NCBI GenBank assembly: GCA_003550325.1
Contig: QKWP01001243.1
Coordinates: 75,670 to 139,669 of the forward strand
Origin: Gigaspora rosea
Lineage: Eukaryota; Glomeromycota; Glomeromycetes; Diversisporales; Gigasporaceae
Direction of reading: 5' to 3'
Length of the DNA: 64,000 bases
Part shown: positions 44,403 through 57,131 of the stretch, in pieces
How positions within the stretch are numbered: position 1 is the first letter of the stretch
Layout of the letters: each line of letters starts with the position of its first letter
Program-made: the position numbers and the translations under genes
Notes under the pieces: generated by a model
Told to the model about the DNA's origin: nothing
What the model saw: only the letters and a program-made list of their open reading frames with translations
Database searches by the model: none

Positions 44403-46060
44403 AGTGGGTCACGATTAGGATTGCGATCCAACCCTTTTTTTTTTTGACTTGACATTACTACGTACATAATTTGGGTTTGGGAAATGGGGTTTCTACTTAA
44501 TTGGGACCATAACCCAAACTCAAATATGTATCCCATTTTCGATCAGTGGTGTCAAACTCAGAACCAATTAAATTTATTAAATTTGTAATAACAGATACAA
44601 CATACATGCATTTCAATAATGTTATATTAAAAAATTCTGCACACTAGGAAAACAGGCACTGTTAGATATCTGGAGCTAAAAATTTAATGACTAGCTAAAA
44701 AATAAAAGTAAATATATTTGATTAATAATAGGTAAATTGATGATCATCTAGTCCAAAAATAGGTCGACATAAACAAAAAATCTTGGTCTCTATTATTCCC
44801 TATGTTCTGGATAATAAGTAAATCTAAGAAACAAAATAAGAATGATTAAATTAGATTGAATAGATATTGTTATCAAATAATTAATATGAATTAGCTAGCA
44901 TTAACATGTAAAAATCTTATCTGTATAATTAATAATTTCTTTAAATTGAAACTAGATTTTGAAGAAGGTTATCACATTTAGTAAAGAATTTACTTGATTA
45001 AAGTTCATGGGCAACCTTTCAAATTCAGAATTTATGTAAATTAATATAAAGACATTTTATAATTATTATAGGAAATTTTTTTATTATTTCAATATTTTAT
45101 ATAAACAACCATAAAACCTAAAAAATATATATACTTAAATTTTAATATAATAAATTTAGTTTTAATTATTTATTTAAAAAAACCCCAATTTCGCCAATTT
45201 CAATTTTAATTTTAACAATTTCGACGTTTTTTTTTTAAAAAAGGCAATTTCGACTCACTTGCAGCTATAACCATTATATCGTCCTTATATAGTATTTATC
45301 ATGATTCGTGACAATAAGATTCATGGGCGTTAGTTCGATATCTTTGATTTTTCACAAATTCGATCAGGCGTGCATGAATATGAGATAGCCCTTTTAAATT
45401 TTACATATGTGAATTACCATTTAAATTCGGGTTATAATCGTTACGTACGTACTTATCTTGATTCCGTGGCATTAAAGTTCGTGGGCGTTAGACTGATATT
45501 ATATGTATCCTTCCATAATATCCTACAAGGTACTTTTCTTTATCCACCAATAAAATTATTGGATTCGTGAATAATGCCAATTCAAAAAGTATGTTGTTCT
45601 TGGGTAAGACTCCGGCTTTACTGAACCAGGTTACGCGAAAAAAATGCTATTGTAACGACATTCCAGAATTGACAGCAAGTCTTGTTATCATTATTAATTC
45701 ATGTTTATAAATTAAATTCTAGCCCGATAATTATCTAAAACAAGAAAGAAAAAAAAAATAGCCAATGTTAGCATTAGATAAATTTATGATCTAGAATTGA
45801 AAAATTAATCTTATAAAAATAAAGAATTTTTACTAACGTTAATTAGAATTTGAAGCTGTAACTTTTTAAATCCGGAATTATAAAGCAAAAGCTTTGAATC
45901 CAAAATAAACATATTCTGAATAATACCATTTCCTGACAAATTGCACATGATAAAGAGCTGTGGTAGCTCTCCACAAAAAATTTTACCCCCGTGATTTTTA
46001 TCCAATGAAACCCAATGAAACTCTTTAGGGTTAGGGTGAAGTCACGCTAGGGGGTAAACT
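44403..46060. other. AT-rich intergenic DNA downstream of PKA
   Basis: No supported gene. Two short frames (45370-45570 plus, 45811-46005 minus) lack motifs. TTAGGGTTAGGG occurs at 46025-46037, just before the telomere-motif MITE. Confidence 0.5.
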
Positions 46061-46067
46061 CATTGAT

Positions 46068-46237
46068 TGTGGCAGATTAAAATGAAATTTCTCGAAAACT
46101 AAATTTTTTTGGGGTGCATTTTTTAGGGTTAGGGTTTAGGGTTTAGGGTTAGGGTTAGTTTTAAAAAAAATTATAATAAACAAGTATTAGTGGGTTTTAG
46201 AAGGCTAGCAGGTTATGTAGATTTCTGATCTGCGACA
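46068..46237. mobile_element. Telomere-motif MITE, fourth copy
   Basis: TGTGGCAGATTAAAATGAAA at the left, ATCTGCGACA at the right, 5-bp duplication TTGAT (46063-46067 and 46238-46242). Interior TTAGGGTTAGGGTTTAGGG (46125-46160) is the clearest telomere-like tract in the window. Confidence 0.88.
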
Positions 46238-46242
46238 TTGAT

Positions 46243-48451
46243 TAATGTTTTGTGTAGGCGTTCTAATTTCAAACCGTGAAGCTGACAAGCCCGAATCCCG
46301 TGATATGTAATTGTAACAACAATAGATTTAATTACAGTATTACAGATCTTATATCGATATGGGATAAATCCCAAACTCATGTTTATATATGGATTTTAGC
46401 CGTGGTACAAATTACATGTCAAAAGCCTTGATGTTGCAAATTCGAGGCATTTTGCGCAACCCAAATCACAAGTAACCCTCGATATAGTGAAGACTAATTA
46501 AATCTCAATAGTGAACAATCCTAATCATGATCAAATTGAACGAAAGAATTCAAAGAAAATATCAATCAAGAATGCAGAAGTCTACACAGGCAGACGTCTA
46601 TTGTCTCAATTGATAATCCAATTCCTTTGTGATCACTTGAGTCTAGGCATTTTTTTTTATCTTCAATAATGCCTATTATAGAATAGTAAATTTTTTAGCT
46701 CATTGAAATACGTGACAGACAATATCCTCTGTTTCGTCACTGAAATGATTTTATAATCCAAGTATTGTACATAGTTTCATACTACTTTGAGGTTGCGACT
46801 CACTTATCCTTTTTTTTTTCTTTTTTCATGTATGTTATTGATTTGTAACCATTAATATGAAAGATCACTGATCTCATAATATAAATTACATAATTTTAAT
46901 TCTGACGTTTGGGATTATCTGTAAGCAAGAAATTTGTTTACGTAAATTCGAAAGAAAAATACTGTATAACAAATTTTAATTTGGCAATTAGTATTTATTT
47001 TTCCTATTCTGAATATTAAAAAAGCGACGAATATTACACAAGAAATAATGCTTTAAACTCTTAAGAATAATGAATATAAATATATCGATATAATTAGCAT
47101 TTCATTCAATTTCGTTCGTTTTATTCTGTGATACAAATACAATTAGTGATAATAATTTATGGTTAGTTGCATAGCATACATTGAATAGATAATATATCAC
47201 ATGAGCAAAAAATTTTATTAACTAATAATAATTAATTCTTTTGCTTAGATACAAAATTTTCAGCAGAACACATGTGAAATATGGCCTTAAATATGTGTAT
47301 GAAGTTCATGGAGTAAAAATAGTTATTAGTGATCGCATTTATACAGTATGTAAAAATTACATATAATTATTAATTGTGTGTCATAGCGCATACAGTAAAA
47401 AATTTAGTTCCTGCTATAATTAGATTATCGTTATCTGCCATTGTACTACGATTTATAGATACGTGCGTATGTATACAGCGTATAAAAGATATCGATATTT
47501 ATACTTATACGCACTGTTACTATATATATATAAAATAAAATATGCATGTATTATATTAGAAATATATATACAATATTAGATACATAGTTTTTATACTAAA
47601 AAGTATTTTTTTCTATGTATTTTATATTATAAATATAGATAAATTATCGTTATTACCGTACTATGCATAGTACAAAACATCTACTTATACAGGTAGGGTT
47701 GCGACCCAAACTTACCAGAATAGGTTTCGCAAAATTCCTCTAATTGGCCGTAATGTCAAACACTTCTGACATATAAATTATATTACGGTAGAAATACCAA
47801 TTTTTTTACATGTAAAAATTGGGTCCGAGACCCATCCCAAATAAAGAGTTCGTTTAAAACCTGGTACTTTACGAAATAATCTGATGTCTTTAGCCAATAA
47901 AATCACGAATTTTTGATTAATCTGGATCAATCGGACTAAGACAAAAATGAAAAATGTGTGTCTAAAAGGTAGATTAATGGTGGCAGAAACAATCTACGGT
48001 CTCTTGATTTCCAATCAATTTAGAGCTCTGTATATTATGAGGTATCGGAGAATGCAGAGAAAATTTCATAGCTTTTCTCTTACCATAGCCAACACTGTTT
48101 CTAATATACTTTTACTGTTATGATATTGATAGAATAAGTCATTATAACAAGGTATATTTTTTTGTCGGATCCCAAATTAAGTGAAATGAAATCAAGTAGT
48201 TTAACAAAAGAGAATAGTCCTGCTAGTTGATACATAAATTGATTACACAGGTAGAACCGTGAATAAAACAGATATTAATATTATATTTTAATTTATTTTT
48301 ATTCAAGTACATAAGAACTTCAGATCGAGTAATTATTAAGTTCGTTCATATATCTTTCTATTAAAGTAATTTATTTATGATATTATAACGATATTAATAT
48401 AATATTTATTTTAAGCGAAAGGTAAATAAATATTATATGCAGCTTCATTAA
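46243..48451. other. AT-rich intergenic DNA, no gene seen
   Basis: Stretches around 46250-46480 have slightly higher G+C but no open frame of note. A partly inverted GGGTTGCGACCCAA / TTGGGTCCGAGACCC pair at 47696-47835 may be the remains of another terminal-repeat element. Nothing else supported. Confidence 0.45.
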
Positions 48452-51177
48452 TAAATTTTATATCAGAGGGTGTGGTGACATAGAGAAGCTGTCTGGTTGT
48501 CACCCCCAATCGGCAGGTCTAGAGTTCACATCCCACTGGAGACGAATTGGAAAATAGGCCTGTGTTATGGTAATATTTGTTTATCGATCGGTCAGGTATA
48601 TTACCTGTAACCTTGGTACCACCATTTTGAATAGGAGCTTCAGCATAGTTGTGTAAATTACACAGACAAATCCAAGGGACTGGAACAATTAAAACCTGTT
48701 TGGCAAGTCCCAAGTAGAGAGGTAGCTGAACTTTCGATGGTACCGGGGAAAAGGATTTTAGCAGTAACTGACTGGGAAATCTAAATGGGCAAGAGCCCCT
48801 ATGGCAAGGAGGCCTACCAACCTGGCTGTCAGAGTCGTACTGGAGGAAAAGGTCATGTGTTATAGAAGTATGAACCAAGGAAAGTAGTGTTCCTATGAAC
48901 CTGAACTGAACTGAACTTAGATCAAGTTCAGGTTCAGGTTCAGTATTGAACCTGAACCTGAACATTTTTTAAAACATGTTCAGGTTCAGGTTCAGTATTG
49001 AACTTTTAGAGCTGGTTCAGGTTCAGTTCAGGTTCAGTTCATAAGTTCATGAACATGTTCAGGTTTAGTTTGGTGTTCATATGAACTAGTGATTCTAGGT
49101 TTTGGTCTGGGTTTGGTCTGGTCCAGACCAGACTCAAACTCTAAATTTTATTATTAAAACTTTATACTAAACTCAAACTCAATCATAAGTTTGGTTAGGC
49201 TAGTCCAAATTTTGCAATTAGTTTGAGTCTGAATAAAAATATGTGTATTTTTTGATACTGAACAAGTTTTACTTAGAGTGAGAAGTATAAATCAGTTAGT
49301 AAAATTTAAAGAATCATAGCATTTTGTATAATTTTATTAATAAAATTATACAAATTTCTATGATTCTCTAAATTTTACTAATTGATCATACCTTCTTGAT
49401 ATAAGTAAACTTGTTTAGCACCAAAAAATACATCATATCGGTATATTTTATTTTATTTTCCTTAAAATTTGCGTCAAAGATGCTTAATTTTGAATTTTTG
49501 ATGAAAATTTCTAAAATTAAGCATCTTTTCTTCAAATTTTAAGAAAAGAAAATAAAATATGCCGATTTGATGTATTTTATGGTGCTTAACAAGTTTACTT
49601 AGTGCAAAAAGTTATGATCAATTAGTAAAATTTAGAGAATCACAGAAATTTGTATAATTTTATTAATAAAATTATACAAAATGCTATGATTCTCTAAATT
49701 TTACTAATTGATCTTAAGTTCTTGCACTAAGTAAATTTGTTAAGCACCAAAAAATACATTAAAACGGGATATTTTATTTTACTTTTCTTAAAATTTGAAG
49801 AAAAGATGCTTAATTTTGAAAAATTTAATCAAAAATACAAAATTAAGCATCTTTGACGCAAATTTTAAGGAAAATAAAATAAAATATACCAAATGATATA
49901 TTTTTTGGTGCTAAACAAGTTTACCTAAATTACAAAGTTAGATTTAATTAGTAAAAGTTAGAGAATCATAGAAATTTATAATTTTATTAATAAAATTACA
50001 AATTTCTAACTTTTACTAATTAATTCTAACTTTGTAATTTAGGTAAACATGTGCATATATTATGAACCTGAACATGTTCATGAACCTTGAACTGAACCTG
50101 AACTGAACTTTTTTTAAGTTCAGGTTCAGGTTCATGTTTAATAATTTTAAGTTCAGGTTCAGTTCAGTATTGAACTTTTAGAGCAGGTTCAGGTTCAGGT
50201 TCAGGTTCATTGAACCTGAACCTGAACCTCTATTAAACTGAACTGAACTTCGGAACACTAAAGGAAAGGGTGATCTTAGGCATCTAAAGCCTGGCAGACC
50301 GATCCTTCCGGATTGGTAGTCTGGAATAACTGGGGAAAAGGATCCAAAGAGTAACTAACCGAGTACTGGAGTTTAGTGAACTTCGCAAGGGCAGACAGAA
50401 CTAATCGGCCAATAAAAAGTGGAAACATGGAGGTGTGTACGTGTCAAGACCCAACAGAGCTCTGGGCATACCCATATAAGAGTCTTCGGACACTAAAAGA
50501 ATCTGGGACCACCAATACGAGTATATGCTAGTATAAGAGCATGCAGTGGTGATCGGGTTCTTCCTAGCTTCATAATACTATCCAACTATATTTGGCACTG
50601 GAAGCATTTGCGAAACATGCTCAGATACCTCACTACCATAGCAGGAAGTATAGTTGTTTGCATATTTCCAAATTCAAAACATTAAATCCTAGGTCCTCAA
50701 GTCACAGAAAACCGGCTAGTTGCGGCAGAATGCAGGTTTAAGATACTTATCCAATGTAGTAGAGGCAGCTGCATAGCTTGAGATATGAACCCTGAAAAGT
50801 ATACTAGTAAAGGATTTTTTGGGTAACCAGATTTCAGGTACACCAACTTGGAAGCATAAAGTGCCTACCTGGCAATACACACCAAATTGGAAGTGATAAA
50901 TTAGGAAATGTGGGTAAAGTGGCGGATATGTGAATGTCGATTGTTGGTTGAAAAGGGACATACAAATCCAGATCAACTATATAAATGAGAATATAGAAGG
51001 CTCTGGTGGGTTTTAGCTATGGATAAAAGGTTTATAGCCTGAAGTTCTAGTCTCAATACTTGTATATAATATGTATGTATTTACGGCACTACCGAATATC
51101 AATCTACTTAAGTATTAATAAAGTTTGGGGCAGGAGCTACACCTCTAATATTAAAAAAAAAAAATTAAATTTTATAT
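48452..51177 (+). mobile_element. Second tRNA-headed, poly(A)-tailed retroelement
   Basis: TAAATTTTATAT is found exactly at 48452-48463 and 51166-51177, extending to 15 bp with one mismatch: a target-site duplication. The element between is far more G+C-rich than its flanks and ends in a run of A (51153-51164). Its head contains a B-box-like AGTTCACATCC (about 48525) and a weaker A-box-like TGGTGACATAG (about 48472). Removing the hAT insertion (48885-50260 plus one 8-bp duplicate) leaves about 1.3 kb, long for a SINE. No reverse transcriptase frame was found, so it depended on another element's machinery. Confidence 0.75.
48885..50260. mobile_element. hAT-like element with GAACCTGAAC repeats
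   Basis: Ends TAGTGTTCC and GGAACACTA, exact 8-bp duplication AAGGAAAG (48877-48884 and 50261-50268). About 200 bp at each end consist of GAACCTGAAC / GTTCAGGTTC words. The middle (49090-50050) is a series of foldbacks with AGTAAAATTTAGAGAATCA arms. It interrupts the retroelement 48452-51177. Confidence 0.93.
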
Positions 51178-51432
51178 TAGAAAACATAAGACAGATAATA
51201 CAGATAATAGAAGATAATTACTATATAGCTATCGAACTTATAAAAATGATGATATCTTTTTTAGAAAATTTTGTTGTCAATTTTAATTCAATATTTCATT
51301 CTAAAATTACTTTTCGCAACTAATTCAATTCTTTTTCACCTTTTATACCTTAAAATTTTTTTCTCATTAATTTTTTCGATTTCTATATACAATAGAAAAG
51401 AAAAGCAACTTCCCAAGTCTAAAAGCAGCAAG

Positions 51433-51829
51433 ATGGCGAAGAAAAGAGCACGCAAACATAAGAAGCAAAAATGTAAGATTTCGATAAGCCGATAATAATT
51501 ATTAATTAATTATTAAATTTATATTTTTAGTAGATACAAAGGTGATCTCTGTAGCGATTGCGACAGAAATTGTTACTGTTTAAGCCAAGAGGAAGAGGAA
51601 GCAAATAAAAATACCAAAAAGCTCTAGCTCTAGTAGTGCAGGCACTACTAGTAGCGATAATGAAAGAGAAATATCAAGGAGAGGAAGTATCAGTAGTAAA
51701 AGTAGTAGTTGTTCCAGTAGCAACAGCAATAGCAGTAGCAGTAGTAGCAGTAACAGTAGTAGTAGCAGCAGTTCTGAAAATAACCATCCTTCGAGACTAC
51801 TAACAAGAGAGCAATCATTCCATCTTTGG
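51433..51829 (+). pseudogene. Fragment of a basic, Ser-rich protein gene
   Basis: Exon 1 (51433-51472) reads MAKKRARKHKKQK and ends at a good donor (gtaagattt). Exon 2 begins at 51531 after tatttttag and runs in one frame to CTTTGG before gtaaat at 51830. There is a single in-frame TAA after EIVTV. The second part has KRKRK, a long Ser/Asn run (about 51625-51775) and SRLLTREQSFHLW. The basic tracts suggest a nuclear protein. The end resembles the SFARLLTKEKSW segment of the pogo transposase tail, which hints at a transposon link. No downstream exon was found. Confidence 0.45.
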
Positions 51830-52560
51830 GTAAATATATTATTGCCTTCTTATATCTTTTATAAATAAATTTATTTAATATTTTTAATTTTTATTTTATC
51901 ATCAGCAAATTTTATATATAGATATTGATCGATATATAGCACTTAATCGTTTTATATCAATTATAAAATATCATTATATATCGATTAATTGGATAAAAAT
52001 CGATATATATCATTTTTTATATTAAATCGTTATATATCTATAAATCGATTATAATCATAATTATTTGAAACGATTTATAACGATTAACAGATCTTTAACG
52101 ATTACATACCCGTTACGAAAATTTCAACCCAAATCACCAGGTAGAAAAAAAAAAAACTAAGTTCAAAATCTCTTAAACCCAATTTGATTTATAAGCTACC
52201 AAGGATCATAAAAATATATTTCACAAAAAGTGTGAAAAAATTTAAAAAAAAAAAAGACCATTTTAAACGATTTTTACTACCTCTTCCTTTTACTCTCTTT
52301 TCCTTTTATCCCTCTCTCCTTTTTACCCCTTTTATTCCTCTTTTTCTTTTATCTCTTTCTCTCTTTTTCTTTTTTATTTTTAATATTTCAAATACATTCA
52401 AAATATTTTAGATCAATCTGTAACCTGGATTATATCAAGAACGCATTTAACTAATATTTTCGAAATGTTTTGATGATTTTTAATAATTGTAGTACAAAAT
52501 TAGATTAGATCTTTGTTTATTTTTTTTTGTTTATAATTTAAATCTTCTATCAATTTTATA
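51830..52560. other. AT-rich and pyrimidine-rich spacer
   Basis: ATCGATATATATC-type words (51920-52080) and a T/C-rich tract (52270-52380) fill this part. The sequence at 52412-52510 parallels 26560-26650. No gene seen. Confidence 0.5.
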
Positions 52561-52639
52561 TTGTTTTTTCTTTTTTGTTTTGTTTTTTTTTTATTTCTAT
52601 TTTTTTTTATTTTTTAATTTTTTTTATTTTATTTTTACA

Positions 52640-53400
52640 CTTTACCACCAGCACTTTGCAAGAAATCCAATAACTTTCGGCACTTTGTGCAAGCTTACTC
52701 AGCCTTTCGACACTTTGCAAAAACACACAACTACTTTATTTAGCAATTTCAAAAGTTCAAGAACACAAGTTTTCGCAAGTTTTTGCAAGGTTTCGTTTTA
52801 TTTATTTTTTCGTTTCATGTTTTTTGTTTTTGTTTTTTTTATTTTTATTAATTTATTTTATTCTGGCACTTTGCAAAAATCTTCGACGATTTCTGAATTG
52901 CAAAAACACAAACTCAAAATGGAGATTTGGGGCTTTGTTTATTTTTTTATTTAGTTTGCTTACATTTTTGTTTTTTGTTTGTTTTCTTTTTATTTATTTA
53001 TTTTTTTAATTTTATTTCATTTTATTTATTCTTTACTCCTTTTGGAACTTTGCAAGAAAATGATTTGACTTTTCCGGTACTTTATAAGAACACCAATTCT
53101 AACATCTCTGGCACTTTGCAAAAAGTCACAAATATGAATGAATTTAATCGAATATAAGCGAATATAAGCAAATATAAGCAAATATAATAGTTTATTTTTT
53201 TTTTTGTTTTTGTTTTTTCATTATTTTATTTAGTTTTGTTTTTTGTTTTTTGTTTGTTTTTTTTTACTTATTTTTTTACTTTTATTTTATTCAATTTATT
53301 CCTTACTTCTTTCGAAACTTTGCAAGAAACGACCTAACTTTTCTGGCACTTTACAAGAATACCTAATTTAACTTTTCAAGTACTTTGCAAGATATAAGCG
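52640..53400. repeat. GGCACTTTGCAAGAA array (inverse of 25.6-26.5 kb)
   Basis: Units such as GGCACTTTGCAAGAAA recur every 35-60 bp among T-rich blocks. Orientation is opposite to the array at 25600-26520, and flanking pieces are shared. Open frames across it are low-complexity. Confidence 0.7.
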
Positions 53401-53569
53401 AATATAAGTGAATATTAGCAAATATAAGGAATATTATAGTTTATTTTTTTTGTTTTTATTTTTTTATTTTTTTTTGGTTCCATTTTTTTTGGGGGTTTAT
53501 TTTTTTTGTTGTTTTTTATAATAATATATAATAAAATATATAATATTTAAAATATAATATATAATAATA

Positions 53570-53690
53570 ATAAGCATGATGGACATTCGATTTGATTGGT
53601 TAAAAAAATGTAAACAAGTAAACAAAGCATGGTGGACATTCGTTTTAATTGGTTAAAAAATGTAAACAAGTAAACAATATGTATGATGTA
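53570..53690. repeat. Tandem duplicate of a 60-bp AGCATGGTGGACATTCG unit
   Basis: AGCATGATGGACATTCGATTTGATTGG and a close second copy follow one another. Related sequence occurs at 28715-28790 and 62275-62360, so this is an end fragment of a dispersed repeat. Confidence 0.6.
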
Positions 53691-54147
53691 GATCATTATA
53701 TAAATTTAGATCTACCGTTCGTAATTGGCTGCTATTTTTGCTTTGATCTGATATTATAAACTAAGTTGTTACTTCTTTTATTCACGTAATAAAAAACTTT
53801 GATTGCTTGCTAAATTAAATCATTAAAGCCCTATATTAATTTAAAACTATTTAATTTAAAATCCACCCAACTCACTATCATAGAGTGTATATACAAGACC
53901 TGGGGTCTGTTTATTTCACGATTTTTAAACCCTTTAGTAAACTCGGGTTTAGTACACACTTGAAATTATTTCTGAAAAAAATTTTAAACTATAAACACTT
54001 TATATTTACAATAGACAGTCTAGCTATTTGAAAAAAACCACGTTTTATTAATGCGAATTCTGTGATTTACAACCAGATCTAATTCACGGTGAGTTTGAGA
54101 TTTTGTATATGCATTTTTATAATAATCAAAAACCAACCACCAATTTA

Positions 54148-54215
54148 GGGGAGTCGCACTTATTACGTAATATATTTTTAATAGTAGCAACCCCCCTCCC
54201 CTCACGTAAGATATC
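54148..54215. repeat. GGGGAGTCGCACTTATTACG block (left of an inverted pair)
   Basis: GGGGAGTCGCACTTATTACG at 54148 continues to CCCCTCCCCTCACGTAAG. An inverted relative with GGGGAGTCACACTTATTACG lies at about 59045-59120. The pair encloses the DDE transposase relic and could be its terminal regions, or two independent MITE copies. Confidence 0.45.
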
Positions 54216-54687
54216 TATTTAACCAATCAAAAAGAAGCCTATATATATATATAGTATATCATATATAAATAATATACAGCATACAGTATATATATAATAT
54301 GTCATAATTTCCATTATCATACACAAAGTAGCTAGACTATTTCTATAAATGACAATTGCGAAACCAAACTCAATTAAATAAACTCCCCATGTTTTTTTGA
54401 CATATTTCAAATCTTAAAGTTCACCTCGCTATATATCAAACTTAGACAATAAAGAACGATTGTTTTGTGTCATATTATCAATCATGTGTAGTTCTACAAA
54501 TTTTTACGGCGTGTCAGGTTTAAATTGGAGTTTCTCACATGTGTAAAAAAAAAAAAAGTTGAATTGGCATGCGTACCATTTTTTACACTTTTTTTCATGA
54601 TTCACTTTTAGAAGAAACCAAGCAGTTTATAAACTGCTAAATTTTGTTAAATAGACTTATTTTTTCACAAATCAACTACATTTAATA

Positions 54688-57131
54688 ATGCAAAATTATC
54701 TCGCAACCCCAAAGTTTGATACAAAGTTTTGTTATAAAGAACCAAATTCAATCTACCAGCATTTTTGTAATGCTTTTGCGTATAAACAGATAGTTCTGAC
54801 CAAAAATCCTAACTACAAACATGAAACTTTATTTCGCAAAGTGAACGATGAGTGGAAAAAGCATAAAAAAAAAATAACATTCAAGAAATCATTGATAACT
54901 TTTTTAATACGCTAGTCCCTTTACAAGGATTTCCCATTTTATACACAAGATATACTTCAACACAAATTAATTCACAAGCAAATACAACACAAACAATTCC
55001 ATTACCTATCCAAGAACCAACTGAGTTACCTCGCGCAAATGCTATCGTTCAAAAAGAAATTTATGATCAAATAAACGAATCAGAAAAAAAACATCTAGAA
55101 TTTACATCTTTTTACAGTACCACTAGTGATTTTCAGCTTCACCGGGACCTTCATGAACGTATCAAAACTTTAAAAAGTACCGTTAAAGAAAAAAAAAGTA
55201 GATTTGAAAATCTCAAACGGAATGCAAATTATCAACAGAAGTGTAGATTAAAAAAAAAAAGGCTCTTAACAGAAGAGAATGAAGTAGTCATATATAATCG
55301 TGTTGGCCGTCCACCATTTCTTTTCAAGTATTCTAATCTCCTTGAACATATTCATAACTCGATCGAATTTGGCGCGGCTGATGCTAAAAGAAGAAATGAA
55401 GTTATTAAAGTGCGATCAGTAGCACATTTAAGAAAAGAACTGGAAAATAATTATAATGAATACTTATCTATGACCACACTTCGTCACTATATGCTACCAA
55501 AAAATAGAAATTCAATCGCAGCCAGAGCACACCACCATTACGCGATGGTTGGAATAGCTAGTGTCTCTCGAAGTGAAAAAAAGAACATATCAATTCTCAT
55601 TATTGCTTAGCTTCAGTAAAAGCATCAAAATCATTCGCGAACACCTTCTCTGATATAACAGTCATGATATCCCAAGATGATAAGGCCAAAGTTAATGTTG
55701 GCATACCAGCTGTAGGGCGCACATTTCAAACAATACAATCGTTTGTTGAACCTGTGGAAGTGGAAGATCATGATTTTCCAATAGGAGCCTCTCAAAAATT
55801 AGTTCCAAGTGTATATTTGATGATCAATCCGGCTGATTCGAATAATACAATAAGGGCAGGGCAACTTGCAATTTATGTACGACCCCAGTGGCATGTCGGA
55901 ACAAGTTCTTCAACACACATGCAGGATTTAATTAGTCTGGCATCAATGAGGGAATATCATGAAGTTTTCAAAGCCAATGGCACTGTAAAACCTATTTGGA
56001 TAATACTCATAGATGGGGGTCCCGATGAGAACCCTCGGTATCTCAAAAATATATATCAATATTGCCGCCTGTTCAAACAACTGGACCTCGACTATCTTAC
56101 TATACGTACTCATGCTCCAGGCCAATCAGCCTATAACCCTGTAGAAAGAGCCATGGCCAGCCTATCCGAAAAACTGGGAGGAATTTCTTTTCGTATTGAC
56201 ACATTTGGCAACCACCTTGACACCCAAGGTAAAGTTGTAGATGAAGATCTTGGGCTACGAAACTTTCAGCATGCTGGTGAAGCTCTGTGTGCTGTTTGGC
56301 GGCGTGATAAAATTTTTGGTAGACCCGTCTACTGTGAATATGCTGATGAACAACCAATGCCCTTTTCTGATGTTGTTTTTGAGAAAAATACAGGGGATGG
56401 TAATGAAGAAATAAGTAATGATGAAAATCAAAAGAATAATATAGTAGATAGGCCAGTTCCGTGAGCTTGGATTGAAAACCATACACAAATGTGTAAGTAT
56501 TCTTTAGACATAAGGAAATGTTCAAATCCAGAGTGTTGTTCACAAAAAAGGGCACCTGAAGTTGCATCTTTTCTTGAACCGATGAATGGTTTTCTTCCAC
56601 CGGTAATCCAAGGCAAGAACGAACATTTTCTAAACCCGATACACACAGTACAGTACCTAGACCCAACAAAATCAATGAGATACGATGAGCATTGCCCATC
56701 AATTAATGTTGAACAATATGCACAGCTCGTGTGTAATATATGCAAAAAATACTTCCCAACCCGTGTCTTTCTTACAAATCATAAGCATTTTGCCCACTCA
56801 GGTCATTCTAGAAAAAAGTAAGAATTTTTTCAAAACAATAATCATCAACTTAATATTCACCAAGGATCACTACTAATGAATAACAATTACCAGATCATAG
56901 CGCTCTAGGTGAAAATTCATCCGATAATCTTCAAGTGATAAGTGCACGACAAGTAAGTTCTCGTCATTATTCTGGAGGATTTGTAACTATTGTTTAACCT
57001 GATATTTTGAACAGAGAACTGTATTACATATGCCGTTTCCGAATGGTATATCCATAGAAGAACCATGCTCAATCGGTCGGCAAGATCAACCCTTAGCGGG
57101 TGAAATGGAAGTAGTGGCCGTTTTGATTTAG
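54688..57131 (+). pseudogene. Decayed spliced DDE transposase with C2H2 finger
   Basis: N-terminal pieces in several frames (54688-55610; MQNYLATPKFDTKFCYK, later RNEVIKVRSVAHLRKEL and MTTLRHYML) precede a clean 266-codon block (55664-56464). That block carries three acidic motifs spaced as in RNase H-like transposases: ISQDDKAKV, DGGPDENPR and YNPVERAMA. After one in-frame stop the frame to 56821 holds a zinc finger (CNIC...HKHFAH). Two more exon-like parts follow with good splice signals: 56894-56952 (HSALGENSSDNLQVISARQ) and 57015-57131 (RTVLHMPFPNGIS... to TAG). An A-run indel near 56812 breaks the splice phase. I recognise it as a transposase by these motifs but cannot assign the superfamily. 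Frameshifts make it inactive. Confidence 0.75.

Noticed and set aside
34959..46160. CCCTAA/TTAGGG tracts as a real telomere or chromosome end
   Set aside because: The tracts are short (two to four units), imperfect, in both orientations and inside MITEs with target duplications. They are interstitial cargo.
56100..56745. Long minus-strand frames over the transposase
   Set aside because: They mirror the well-supported plus-strand coding block with its catalytic motifs and zinc finger, so they are antisense shadows.
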